A stretch of 23,673 nt of DNA, from positions 1 to 23,673 of the IMG/VR virus record IMGVR_UViG_3300008267_009441; one strand, 5' to 3'. This stretch comes from a virus. The translations under genes were made by a program, and so were the position numbers. A model generated the notes under the pieces. That model saw only the letters and a list, made by a program, of their open reading frames with translations. It did no database searches and had not been told where the DNA came from. Of this stretch, positions 1 through 7,142 are shown one piece after another; within the stretch, counting starts at the first letter, position 1; each line of letters opens with the position of its first letter.

Positions 1-96
1 ACCATTCTGTTGGAAGGTAGCTTTACGGCAAGTACGACCTCCAAGGATCTTTTTCTTACCAAGTTGTGTGTTAATACAAGCGTATCCGATATTCAT
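1..96 (-). CDS. uvdE: UV-damage endonuclease (UvdE-like), N-terminal fragment cut by window edge
   Basis: The gene begins at ATG (96-94) and reads 32 codons in frame to the left edge without a stop, so only the N-terminus is present. It starts MNIGYACIN and continues through a basic stretch to RTCRKATF. The IGYACIN start followed by an (N)RTxRxxTF segment is characteristic of UvdE/UVDE-family TIM-barrel endonucleases, which nick 5' of UV photoproducts and some other lesions. No upstream in-frame ATG precedes the stop at 126-124, so the start is well supported. It lies 38 nt downstream of the ClpS-like gene in the same direction. The call rests on only 32 residues; the metal ligands and barrel lie outside the window. 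Confidence 0.7.
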   Translation of the reverse strand, partial: MNIGYACINTQLGKKKILGGRTCRKATFQQNG

Positions 97-134
97 TTCA
101 TAAAGATACGACCTTAATATCGTTTAGGCAACAG

Positions 135-413
135 CTAACTAAAACTATCTATTACTTCCGCATCAAACTCGTACTCTACGAGCGCCTCTAATGTAGCATC
201 CGCAAGCTCTCTCTCTGCAAAGGCTTTTACTACATAACTTCCTTTGTCATCAATGAGATAAGCGCAAGTGGTTGCTTGAGTCTGTTCGTATCCCAGTATC
301 ATTTGTAGGGATTCTATGACGTACTGGAACTCCAAGTCGTCACTATTGTGGATTACAACTTGGTACCTACGACTCTTCTTACCATTTCTTGAGCGGGCAG
401 CTGTCATTCTCAC
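135..413 (-). CDS. clpS: ClpS-like N-degron adaptor protein
   Basis: A 92-residue protein. Residues 17-90 follow the ClpS core: a YxVxxxN strand (Y17 to N23), a helix with YVIESLQ at 31-37, a second helix around GYEQTQAT, then DDKGSYVVKAF and a final helix. Cellular ClpS binds N-terminal hydrophobic residues and delivers proteins to ClpAP or ClpCP. It aligns without gaps to E. coli ClpS through the N-D-D segment: N23 matches the pocket Asn. The position equivalent to pocket His66 is Asp (D55), so specificity may differ. Residues 1-16 are basic and variable. The ATG lies 35 nt inside the end of the upstream gene; Met3 is an alternative start. The fold assignment is from motif reading; the role in infection is unknown. 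Confidence 0.65.
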   Translation of the reverse strand: MRMTAARSRNGKKSRRYQVVIHNSDDLEFQYVIESLQMILGYEQTQATTCAYLIDDKGSYVVKAFAERELADATLEALVEYEFDAEVIDSFS

Positions 414-765
414 TTCGTACTTTAGCAGCTAATGCACAGCCACAATGATCACAATACATTCCTTTTATCTGATGAACGTCGTCTCCAACCATTATGGTAT
501 TCAACTTTCCGTTATACATCGCCAATGGACAAGTACTACATATAGCAGCTCTTGCTTTAGCCATCTTCTCTATTGCTGTATCCTTCACTACCATGTGAGA
601 GAACCCACTAACAATGTCTTGGAACTTGGCTTGGGATGATGGCTTACGTTTTAGCTTACGCCCTATCCAATAGAATGGCATAGCTAATAGTACAAAAGGG
701 TATATAAGCATTGCTACAATTGCTCGTATAGCGTACTTTATTCTTTTCTTGGTTCTTCGTTTCAT
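379..765 (-). CDS. membrane-anchored zinc-ribbon phage protein
   Basis: A 128-residue protein with a basic N-terminus (MKRRTKKRIK), one predicted membrane helix at about 12-34, a basic KLKRK stop-transfer segment, and a C-terminal cysteine module. The module has C76-x2-C79, then C105-x2-C108-x-C110 and C123 followed by a terminal PLKKW. I recognise the pattern ICxxCP...CxxCGC...K...CPLxKW from small proteins of marine T4-like phages, where no function is known. By the positive-inside rule the zinc-ribbon domain would face the cytoplasm. Its start overlaps the HNH gene's stop as ATGA (762-765), and its 3' end overlaps the ClpS-like gene. It is the only clear membrane protein in the window. Confidence 0.75.
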   Translation of the reverse strand: MKRRTKKRIKYAIRAIVAMLIYPFVLLAMPFYWIGRKLKRKPSSQAKFQDIVSGFSHMVVKDTAIEKMAKARAAICSTCPLAMYNGKLNTIMVGDDVHQIKGMYCDHCGCALAAKVRSENDSCPLKKW

Positions 766-1424
766 AGGTTTTCTAATGATCTTAGTAGTTCATGCTTTTC
801 TTCATCTGTTAATACATCTAAGGTGTTTGGATCCACTCCCTGGTCTAGCATCTCTTGTGAAGATGGTATTGCCATAGGAACTTCTGCTCTTTGTGATATA
901 TGAGACATCTTCATCTCTTTCTTTCTCAACTCACCTACTTGTATGAAGTAGCAGTTGTAGCAAAGTATCTCGAGGTTGTCTAGTTTGTGGTCTGTTATGT
1001 CTGAGTTAATGTGATGCAATACAAGCGGAGATTTAAAGTCATTTGGTCTCTTTGAGCAGAAACCACATGAGTTGCATTTCTCTTCCTTATACCCGTTCAT
1101 AATAAGCCTAGCGAGTAGTTTCTCTCTTGGGTATTGAGGATGCTTTCCTGTAAGGATGTCATCTAATCTGAACTTGGTATTATCTCTCTTGACAGCATTT
1201 GCATTAGGTTCCTTGGTTGCTTTAGTTATACCCTTACCTGATCTGTTAAGATGTATATCAAATAGACTACGACCACTTACTGGATCCTTATATGCTTTAG
1301 CAAATCGTCTGTAGAGATTGTAACCAACACGTAGGTACTCTGCAGCAGCTCTGTTACTACGCGTAACTTTCATTGCTTGCTCTATCTGAGCTTGCATCAA
1401 TGCTCTCGTCCTGGCTTTCTTCAT
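762..1424 (-). CDS. HNH endonuclease
   Basis: A 220-residue protein. The N-terminal region (about 10-45) looks like a helix-turn-helix, with IEQAMKVTRSNRAAAEYL followed by an aromatic Y-LYRRF segment. The catalytic beta-beta-alpha-metal module spans about 117-158: CNSC (117-120), LHHIN (136-140, His137/138), N150 and C155-x2-C158, giving the two CxxC pairs of a zinc-stabilised HNH fold. Proteins of this build are common free-standing, often homing-type nucleases in phages. The C-terminal 50 residues are acidic and unassigned. The ATG at 1424 lies 68 nt inside the upstream gene; Met10 (ATG at 1397) just before the conserved helix is a reasonable alternative start. Whether it is a homing enzyme or serves packaging or recombination cannot be read here. 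Confidence 0.8.
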   Translation of the reverse strand: MKKARTRALMQAQIEQAMKVTRSNRAAAEYLRVGYNLYRRFAKAYKDPVSGRSLFDIHLNRSGKGITKATKEPNANAVKRDNTKFRLDDILTGKHPQYPREKLLARLIMNGYKEEKCNSCGFCSKRPNDFKSPLVLHHINSDITDHKLDNLEILCYNCYFIQVGELRKKEMKMSHISQRAEVPMAIPSSQEMLDQGVDPNTLDVLTDEEKHELLRSLENL

Positions 1425-1605
1425 AACTTACACTTGGTATATGGTTGCAGAATAAAAAGTATCCTGATGGCTCGTGTTTGAATACTGTATCGCAATTGAG
1501 ATACTCTTTCCATTCATCTACTATCGGATCATTTGCGATCTTTACCTTTCTCTTTATTAAATATAACTCTTCTCTAACTTCTATAACTTCATTTTGTATT
1601 ATCAT
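1357..1605 (-). CDS. small protein of unknown function
   Basis: 82 residues, with no family recognised. The N-terminal 60 residues look foldable, with alternating charged and aromatic residues and two cysteines (CDTV, FCNH). The last 25 residues are Ser/Asp/Glu-rich and probably disordered. The start codon overlaps the upstream stop as ATGA (1602-1605), which supports translation by coupling. The 3' end runs 68 nt into the HNH gene in another frame, so its disordered tail may be an overprinted extension. I have no functional assignment. Confidence 0.55.
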   Translation of the reverse strand: MIIQNEVIEVREELYLIKRKVKIANDPIVDEWKEYLNCDTVFKHEPSGYFLFCNHIPSVSYEESQDESIDASSDRASNESYA

Positions 1606-2093
1606 AACTGTTGTATTAGCTTTGCCACGATGTCACAAGCTTCATATTTCTCTACACCCTCGAAATAGGTCAAAGCACTCCTAAGACCAGCTTCCCAATT
1701 CTCTCTCTTGGAAGTAATATACTCGCCAGTACCATTAAGCTCAAACATTCTAATGTCCGATGCACTCGTTTGGATACCTTCTGCCACTGCTTGCATTACT
1801 CTATTGTAGACAAACTCCTCATTCTCTTCAAAAAACTCTTCTGCATCCTCTTCCTCTAAGACTGGTATGCTTGGTATCTCCGAGTATTTGAACTCTGATT
1901 TCTTGTTGTCATGGATGATGATATCTATTGTATTGTATAGATCGCACCATTGCCACACTAAGTCATCCCTTGACTTGATATCAGAGACAACGACGTCCTC
2001 TAGCGTAGAGTTGTTGTTTATCAACACCACTCTATACTTTTTACCAGCATTGAGCTTGTGAACGTGTATTTCCATGTGTAGCTCGTTTTCCAT
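1602..2093 (-). CDS. acidic phage protein of unknown function
   Basis: 163 residues, no family recognised. Residues 18-60 (KKYRVVLINNN to DIIIHDN) read as an alternating beta/alpha segment. Residues 80-93 are a nearly pure Glu/Asp run. Residues 95-163 look helical and end in Leu-Ile-Gln-Gln-Leu. No transmembrane or signal segment and no metal motif are visible. It is followed by an ATGA-overlapping small gene and lies 8 nt after the stop of the 52-residue gene upstream, so it belongs to the same polycistron. Met7 is an alternative start. Confidence 0.6.
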   Translation of the reverse strand: MENELHMEIHVHKLNAGKKYRVVLINNNSTLEDVVVSDIKSRDDLVWQWCDLYNTIDIIIHDNKKSEFKYSEIPSIPVLEEEDAEEFFEENEEFVYNRVMQAVAEGIQTSASDIRMFELNGTGEYITSKRENWEAGLRSALTYFEGVEKYEACDIVAKLIQQL

Positions 2094-2101
2094 AAATAGT
2101 C

Positions 2102-2260
2102 TTATCGGATCTCTACTACCTCATAAAGCCTAAGAAATGTATCTGTGTCCATATCCTTTTTAAAGGCGAAGTCTCTCCAAGCCTGCATTGCACTCGTATA
2201 AGCTGCTTGTGTAATTAATTCTTTTGTTGGGTCTTGTTTGCTGTAAAATCCGTACTTCAT
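2102..2260 (-). CDS. small conserved-looking phage protein (52 aa)
   Basis: A 52-residue gene starting at ATG 2260-2258 and stopping with TAA at 2104-2102. It begins MKYGFYSKQDPTKE and ends LRLYEVVEIR. It fills the only apparent gap between the neighbouring genes. Its start overlaps the stop of the upstream gene as ATGA (2257-2260), the same coupling used throughout the region. The opening K-Y/F-G-F-Y followed by a charged DP turn and a helical F-x-K-x-x-x-L/M segment resembles short uncharacterised proteins I know from marine T4-like phages. Function unknown. Confidence 0.65.
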   Translation of the reverse strand: MKYGFYSKQDPTKELITQAAYTSAMQAWRDFAFKKDMDTDTFLRLYEVVEIR

Positions 2261-2499
2261 TTCATTATTACTTTTAGTGGTTGTATTTCTTGAAGGAACT
2301 CTGCTATTGTTAGCACCTTTCCCTTTTCATTAACTATCTTCAAAATATCAAGTACCTCTGGTTCTGCTTCCACAAGTCCCATTAAGACTTGCAAAGCTGC
2401 TCCTCCCCAGAAGTTTTGGAAGCTGGCTTCTCCTAATAGATTAGCTTCATTCATTGCGTCTTGCTCTGTATCACCAGGAGCTACTAAGTAGTATTGCAT
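2257..2499 (-). CDS. conserved phage hypothetical protein (80 aa)
   Basis: 80 residues, beginning MQYYLVAPGDTEQDAMNEAN and containing a conserved-looking LLGEASFQNFWGG segment, followed by helical stretches and a basic C-terminus (LKVIMK). I believe proteins with the same pattern (YYLV...DTE.DA..E.NLLGE.SF..FW) occur in marine myoviruses without assigned function; this is recollection, not a search. The stop overlaps the next start as ATGA, and the start overlaps the last base of the upstream glycosyltransferase stop. No catalytic or metal motif is evident. Confidence 0.65.
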   Translation of the reverse strand: MQYYLVAPGDTEQDAMNEANLLGEASFQNFWGGAALQVLMGLVEAEPEVLDILKIVNEKGKVLTIAEFLQEIQPLKVIMK

Positions 2500-3779
2500 T
2501 AGTGTATTGAGTATAGATGTTCTAGTTTAATTTCTGGATTATCCACTCTAATCAGCTCTGGAGCTCTATCTTGAATACGGTTGATTGTAATCTTAAATGG
2601 TCCATACTCAAAGCTACCAGTGTCCTCAACTTCTGCAATAATATCTTGCAACTTAGCAACAAACTCATGCACATAGCCGACATCGATTTGATTTAAGTTA
2701 AACTCAACTACGACATCTCCATCGCTTTCAGACAGAGGCTTTATTCTGTCTGAAGCTAATTTTGTATTATACATGTAGCCGTATGTAGCCCAGTCTTCTT
2801 CTGATATGCTTAATAGTTTGTTTGCTGGGGTATGCATTCTGTCGTAGTAGTCTTGCATAACTTGAACAATGGATGTATCCTCCACAAACACCTTGTCAAA
2901 GAAAGTTTCGAAGTTAGCAAACTTTTGTATCTCTAGAGAGCCTCCTAATATATTGGCAACTACATTAAAGTGCTTAACTCTCAAAGTGTCGTGCACAAAA
3001 GTTCCCCACTTCTTGTAGAACCTACTCATCTCAACACTATCAGCTGTCTGCTGCAACTGCACCCTTTCCTGAGCTTCCTTATTATTATGATCGAACCAGT
3101 TAGGCCCTCTACTTGAAAGGCAGGTGAAATGGTAGACTATTGCTGACCATGTCTGTGTTATGTCAATGCCACTAAGAGCTAATCTAAGCAGTACGTCGCT
3201 ATCCTCTCTCGATCTTCTAAATTGCGTATCATGTCCTCCTATATCATTCCACACCTCCTTGTACATAGTAAATGGAGCAAAGAAGTATTGGGTGTACTTA
3301 TCCTGCTTCTGCGATTCAGCGTAGCTTGAAAAGGCTTCAAGGTCAAACTGATTGGGATCAAATCCAAAGTCGTATGTAATCTTTTCTCCCGAATTACCAT
3401 GTAATGGGGGTTCAATTCTAGTCGAACATAGCACCATTTTTGGCTGTATTCGTTGTATCAGCTCCAAGTCGTAATTCTTACACACTACCATATCTGACTG
3501 TAGATAGGATACTATGTCCCCACTTGCCTGCTTGAACATCTCGTTAATGTTCCTAGCATACCCATAGCAAATAGGTAGGTTGTTTTTTAACACCTTTAGC
3601 TTTGGAAAAACGCTTTTCTTAGTTAAAAGCCAATCTAACGTATTCTGATTATCGCTGTCGACGAATACAAGTACTTCATGCTCCCTGCTCGATAGATTCT
3701 CCTCCAATGAACGAAACAATAACCTTACATGATTCAATTCGTTTCTCGCTGTGTTTATGCAAAAACTGATACTACTCAT
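2499..3779 (-). CDS. GT2-like glycosyltransferase with C-terminal extension
   Basis: 426 residues. The N-terminal 250 residues form a GT-A (family 2-like) domain: ISFCINTARNE at 4-14, FVDSDNQNT at 39-47, a GYARNINE helix at 73-80, and the metal-binding DxD position as S95-D96-M97. Then comes a GG-H turn at 181-183 followed by E192-D193 in REDSDVLLRLAL, the usual acceptor or catalytic ED motif. About 170 C-terminal residues form an extra alpha/beta domain that I cannot assign. Such enzymes transfer a sugar from a nucleotide donor. The start overlaps the upstream broken epimerase as ATGA, so it closes the glycan cassette. The sugar donor is not readable from the sequence. Confidence 0.8.
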   Translation of the reverse strand: MSSISFCINTARNELNHVRLLFRSLEENLSSREHEVLVFVDSDNQNTLDWLLTKKSVFPKLKVLKNNLPICYGYARNINEMFKQASGDIVSYLQSDMVVCKNYDLELIQRIQPKMVLCSTRIEPPLHGNSGEKITYDFGFDPNQFDLEAFSSYAESQKQDKYTQYFFAPFTMYKEVWNDIGGHDTQFRRSREDSDVLLRLALSGIDITQTWSAIVYHFTCLSSRGPNWFDHNNKEAQERVQLQQTADSVEMSRFYKKWGTFVHDTLRVKHFNVVANILGGSLEIQKFANFETFFDKVFVEDTSIVQVMQDYYDRMHTPANKLLSISEEDWATYGYMYNTKLASDRIKPLSESDGDVVVEFNLNQIDVGYVHEFVAKLQDIIAEVEDTGSFEYGPFKITINRIQDRAPELIRVDNPEIKLEHLYSIH

Positions 3780-4386
3780 CCTTTTAATTTTTGATAGGTT
3801 CTACTAATTCCCTCAGCTAAACCTACTAGAGGGCTTAGTACTGGCTGATATTGTCCAATGTAAGCATCTCCTACTCCATCCGTTTGTATCTTGATTTCTA
3901 CTTTATGCTCATCTAATGAGTTTATGCAGTTTGCTATCTCTGATAGTGTTAGGTTGTAGTTGTAGCAACAATCCACTTCTTGGAGAATAGGATCCTTTGC
4001 GGTGATGTAAAAGTTAACTAACGATATCAAATCTTCCATATAGAAGAAATCCATATGCTTATTCTGATGGATGGTTATTGGTTCATGATTTATATGCCGA
4101 ATGTTATGAATCTGCCAAATTGTTCTTCCATTGCTACAAGGTTATAGTACATGAGCAGGTTTCGGTTGACGACGCTTTCGTCATCTATCGCCAATCTTGT
4201 TCCTCCAACTACAGCTGTATGGACAACTACATCAAAATACTTACCTTCAAACCAACGAGAGGTTTGACTGTAATTTGTAAGATCAAAGTCTTGGCGGGTT
4301 GCTATAACGATCTCATACTCACCTCGAAGTCCTTGACGAAGACTCTTGGCTATGTACCCATTCCCTCCAGTAATTAGTATTTTCAT
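3776..4386 (-). pseudogene. NAD-dependent sugar epimerase/dehydratase, broken by internal deletion and frameshift
   Basis: Two reading frames carry the two ends of one short-chain (extended SDR) enzyme. The 5' part (4386-4090, 98 aa) begins MKILITGGNGYIAKSL, with the GxxGxxG nucleotide-binding loop, and ends FGRFITFGI then stop. The 3' part (ATG 4054 to 3776, 92 aa) begins DFFYMEDLISLV. Its frame stays open upstream and encodes RHINHEPITIHQNKHM directly before that ATG, which fits the family. The middle of the protein, including the YxxxK catalytic pair, is absent. From recall of full-length relatives (about 260 aa) roughly 50-70 residues are missing, and the ends are in different frames. The full-length family resembles GDP-fucose synthase-like reductases. 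A sequencing or assembly collapse is an alternative explanation. Confidence 0.75.
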
Positions 4387-4859
4387 CGTTTTAAGTTTAT
4401 ATACGTAGGTGATTGCTTTGTGAGCGAGTACTGGAAGCTACTGACCAACTCGCTATCAGTTTCAGGCCAGCTTGAGGTTATGTTATGAAAAACACCCATT
4501 ATCTCTCTATCGTCATGCGACCAGTGCGAAAATCCTAGATAGCCGTAATCTCTATCCCTTCCACCTCCAACAATGTTTACAAGAATGCTTTCATGATCAA
4601 GGTAGTTACGGATCATTTCAAATGGTCTATAAATTGCGAAAGGGGTAATCGAATAAACATATGGTATTTTTCCATCCATAGCCAACCCAATAGCCGCTCC
4701 CATCATCGCCATCTCAGAAGATCCTACATTATAAAATCTATCTGGGTAGTCGTCTCTGACTGCGTCCCATAATCCATATCCAAGATCTCCGGTGATTAAG
4801 TAAATGTCTGGGTTGGATGCCATTTCGGCGTGTAGTAGTTGTGCAAATGCTCTTCTCAT
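4383..4859 (-). CDS. transketolase-like protein, pyrimidine-binding subunit
   Basis: 158 residues corresponding to the PYR domain of transketolase-type thiamine-diphosphate enzymes. DIYLITGDLG at 18-27 opens the domain. RFYNVGSSEMAMMGAAIGLA carries the conserved catalytic Glu (E49) that activates the cofactor pyrimidine. IPYVYSITPFAIYRPFE continues the fold. The usual C-terminal third domain is absent, as in other split transketolases of polysaccharide clusters. It overlaps the PP-domain gene by ATGA (4856-4859), so the two subunits would be made in equal amounts. The pair should transfer two-carbon ketol units; a specific sugar substrate is not evident. The stop overlaps the broken epimerase start. 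Confidence 0.85.
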   Translation of the reverse strand: MRRAFAQLLHAEMASNPDIYLITGDLGYGLWDAVRDDYPDRFYNVGSSEMAMMGAAIGLAMDGKIPYVYSITPFAIYRPFEMIRNYLDHESILVNIVGGGRDRDYGYLGFSHWSHDDREIMGVFHNITSSWPETDSELVSSFQYSLTKQSPTYINLKR

Positions 4860-5470
4860 AATTCCATGGCTTGTTTGTAGTTCTCTTCTGACATTACATG
4901 GTAGTGTGCATTGAGTCCTTTTAAGAAAGGATACTGTTCTACAGTTGTATATCTTAGTTCTATACTAGGTAAGAAGGCCTTGAGTCTTGTTGTGATATAA
5001 TCAACATCAACTTCTTTATAAGCACAGACTCCGTTTATATTAACAAACACCTCTATGTTATCAATTCCTAACTCCTCAATCGTCTTCAGTGACTCCCAGA
5101 TGCTTCCTTCAGCAGACTCACCGTCACTAATTAAAACCCACACTTTTCTAGTACGATCAGCTAAGGCTCTTCCTAATGCAATTGGTAAGCCTAGTCCTAA
5201 GCTACCAGTAGAGCAATATATCTTGTTCTCCTCGTCTCTGTGTGGATGACCTCCATGCTTGGTAAATAACGCATCAGCATCTATTCCATGGTACTTTTCA
5301 ATACACACGTACATAGCCAAGGATGCGTGTCCTGATGATAGTATGAAGATATCCCTTTCATCCATCTTTGAATAAATCTCATCGACTACATCAACGCTAG
5401 ATAGGTAGCTTCCTAAGTGGCCTAGTCTATGTTTATAGGCTATCTCAACAATTCGCTTTTTTAAGTTCAT
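4856..5470 (-). CDS. transketolase-like protein, diphosphate-binding subunit
   Basis: 204 residues corresponding to the N-terminal (PP) half of transketolase. Visible features are GHLGSYLSSVD at 17-27, SSGHAS at 45-50, GGHPHR at 73-78, the glycine-rich STGSLGLGLPIALG at 87-100, and the cofactor motif DGE at 116-118 with VNINGV at 143-148, spaced as in the classic GDG-to-N thiamine-diphosphate/Mg2+ motif. The downstream gene supplies the PYR domain, and together they should form an active heteromeric enzyme. Two-gene transketolases occur in bacterial sugar and antibiotic clusters, where they move two-carbon units. The start overlaps the methyltransferase stop as ATGA. Confidence 0.85.
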   Translation of the reverse strand: MNLKKRIVEIAYKHRLGHLGSYLSSVDVVDEIYSKMDERDIFILSSGHASLAMYVCIEKYHGIDADALFTKHGGHPHRDEENKIYCSTGSLGLGLPIALGRALADRTRKVWVLISDGESAEGSIWESLKTIEELGIDNIEVFVNINGVCAYKEVDVDYITTRLKAFLPSIELRYTTVEQYPFLKGLNAHYHVMSEENYKQAMEL

Positions 5471-6168
5471 ACTACCCTATGCTTAAAGATCATATAATGG
5501 TTCCAGTCTGTTAGATGCTCATCAGGCAACAGGGTTTCGCTTGATATCTTAGGATAGCTTGGTGTTTTTAATTGTGATCCATAAAATCCCTCTAATCCAA
5601 AGTGGTGAGTATAAAGGAGGTATGTGAAGTTATCAAAGTCAAACAACCCTCTATAAACGTATTGGTGTGCCATTCTCCAATTTGGATTAGAGATGAAAAA
5701 GATAGATTTATCGTTAGTAAGTTCATAGACTGCTTTTAGTATTGCATGTGGATTGTAAACATGCTCTAAAAAGTCATTTGTAATTACAAGATCATACTTA
5801 GTTAGCAATCCCTCTTTATCAAAGCTATTAGATAGGTCTTTTACGAAAAAAGTCCCTTTGTATTGTTGCTCTTCAAAATGCTTTTTTGCAAAAGGCTTAT
5901 CGATTAGATGGTAGTTGAGATTTGGATACTTAGCAAGAATCTTTTGTGACAGTATTCCTGGACCACTGCCAATCTCTAATACATTTACTATGTGAGGATT
6001 GTCTTTGATAACTTCACACACCAACAAAGATTCGTACTCATACCTTTCTATCCACGCTTGCTCTTGTAATCTATCAACGCTAATCCACTCTTCCATATGC
6101 TCCGTATCAAAACGTTCCATTGAAAACGCCTGCTCGAACTCATTATGTGTTATTCTAAATAATCCCAT
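5467..6168 (-). CDS. SAM-dependent methyltransferase (class I)
   Basis: 233 residues. Motif I is VLEIGSGPG at 63-71, followed by an acidic strand end (LID at 88-90) and the post-II segment YDLVITNDFLEHVYNP at 125-140, typical of Rossmann-fold methyltransferases. The LEH sequence in that loop is common in small-molecule and sugar methyltransferases. A Trp/Tyr/His-rich C-terminal third probably forms the acceptor pocket. Its position between sugar-nucleotide enzymes suggests O- or C-methylation of a sugar (inference). The gene begins 1 nt after the RmlB-like stop and overlaps the transketolase subunit by ATGA. The substrate cannot be determined from sequence. Confidence 0.8.
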   Translation of the reverse strand: MGLFRITHNEFEQAFSMERFDTEHMEEWISVDRLQEQAWIERYEYESLLVCEVIKDNPHIVNVLEIGSGPGILSQKILAKYPNLNYHLIDKPFAKKHFEEQQYKGTFFVKDLSNSFDKEGLLTKYDLVITNDFLEHVYNPHAILKAVYELTNDKSIFFISNPNWRMAHQYVYRGLFDFDNFTYLLYTHHFGLEGFYGSQLKTPSYPKISSETLLPDEHLTDWNHYMIFKHRVV

Positions 6169-6169
6169 A

Positions 6170-7138
6170 TTACCAAATAAATTTTTGTTTATAATAATCT
6201 ACTATACCACCTATTTCTTCATTAAACAACTTTTTAGGCGTCCAACCTAAAGCTTTTATCTTAGAGTCATCTAACGCATAGCGAATGTCTTGTCCTGGTC
6301 TATTGCATGAGAAGTCTATAAAATGATCATCTAAGTAAAAATCATTCCAATTCTCTATCTCAATAAACTTGCTGATTACTTGTTTCACTGTATCTATATT
6401 CTGCTGCTCGAACCCACCTGCTACGTTATAAATCTCACCTACTTGGCCATTCTCAATGAGGGTAATAACGGCTTCTGCAGTATCGTCTGCGTGTAGCCAG
6501 TTACGATATGGAGTTCCATTATTGTGTAGTGGAATCTTACGACCTAAGTTCAAGCACTTAACTGCTTTTGGTATCAACTTCTCAACATACTGACCAATGC
6601 CATAGTTGTTAGTTGGTCTGATGATTATATACGGTACACTGTGGGTTCTTCCCCAAGCCATTATTAGCATGTCTGAAGCTGCCTTAGTTGCTGAGTATGG
6701 GTTGCTTGGCTTTAGTAGATGATCCTCTGCATGAGCACCTTCACCAATATCTCCATACACTTCGTCTGTGCTGAAATGAAGCAGTATTGGCTTCCTAGCA
6801 TTCTCTCCTCTGTGATTCTTGATCAACTCTAATAGATTATGCACTCCATCTATATTAGACTTAACAAACTCAGTACTGCTTGCTATTGAGTTACCAACGT
6901 GAGTCTCTGCTGCTGTGTTAATTACAAAGTCACAGTCATATAAGAACTTCAACTCACTGATGTCGCAGTGAACAAATGAAAAGTTAGAATACTCTCTAAA
7001 CTCAGCAAGCACATCTTTATTAGCTGCGTAGGTAATCTTATCAACCCCCTTTACGAACCATCCTTTCTGCAAACACTTTCTTGTGACATAGGATCCTATG
7101 AAGCCTAAGCAACCAGTTACGTACACTACTTTCTTCAT
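6170..7138 (-). CDS. rfbB: dTDP-glucose 4,6-dehydratase-like SDR (RmlB family)
   Basis: 322 residues. The NAD-binding loop is TGCLGFIG at 8-15 with D33 at the end of strand 2. NTAAETHVGNSI at 74-85, the RmlB-type FSTDEVYGD at 122-130 (the TDE triad contributes the dehydration acid/base) and Y148-x3-K152 are all intact. RPTNNYG and NGTPYRNWLHADD (nucleotide-sugar binding) follow. The family oxidises C4, eliminates water across C5-C6 and reduces C6 of a nucleotide hexose, giving the 4-keto-6-deoxy sugar. At 322 residues it is slightly shorter than cellular RmlB. The nucleotide (dTDP, UDP or CDP) is not certain, and no RmlA thymidylyltransferase is visible here, so the host may supply the substrate. 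Confidence 0.8.
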   Translation of the reverse strand: MKKVVYVTGCLGFIGSYVTRKCLQKGWFVKGVDKITYAANKDVLAEFREYSNFSFVHCDISELKFLYDCDFVINTAAETHVGNSIASSTEFVKSNIDGVHNLLELIKNHRGENARKPILLHFSTDEVYGDIGEGAHAEDHLLKPSNPYSATKAASDMLIMAWGRTHSVPYIIIRPTNNYGIGQYVEKLIPKAVKCLNLGRKIPLHNNGTPYRNWLHADDTAEAVITLIENGQVGEIYNVAGGFEQQNIDTVKQVISKFIEIENWNDFYLDDHFIDFSCNRPGQDIRYALDDSKIKALGWTPKKLFNEEIGGIVDYYKQKFIW

Positions 7139-7142
7139 GCAA

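Noticed and set aside
97-134. Possible hairpin (ACGA/TCGT) or promoter between the UvdE and ClpS-like genes
   Set aside because: The inverted repeat is only 4 nt on each side and no U-tract or clear promoter element follows, so it is not distinguishable from chance.
4078-4377. Plus-strand 99-codon open frame across the broken epimerase
   Set aside because: It is antisense to the 5' part of the SDR, whose GxxGxxG and strand pattern is much better evidence for coding on the minus strand.
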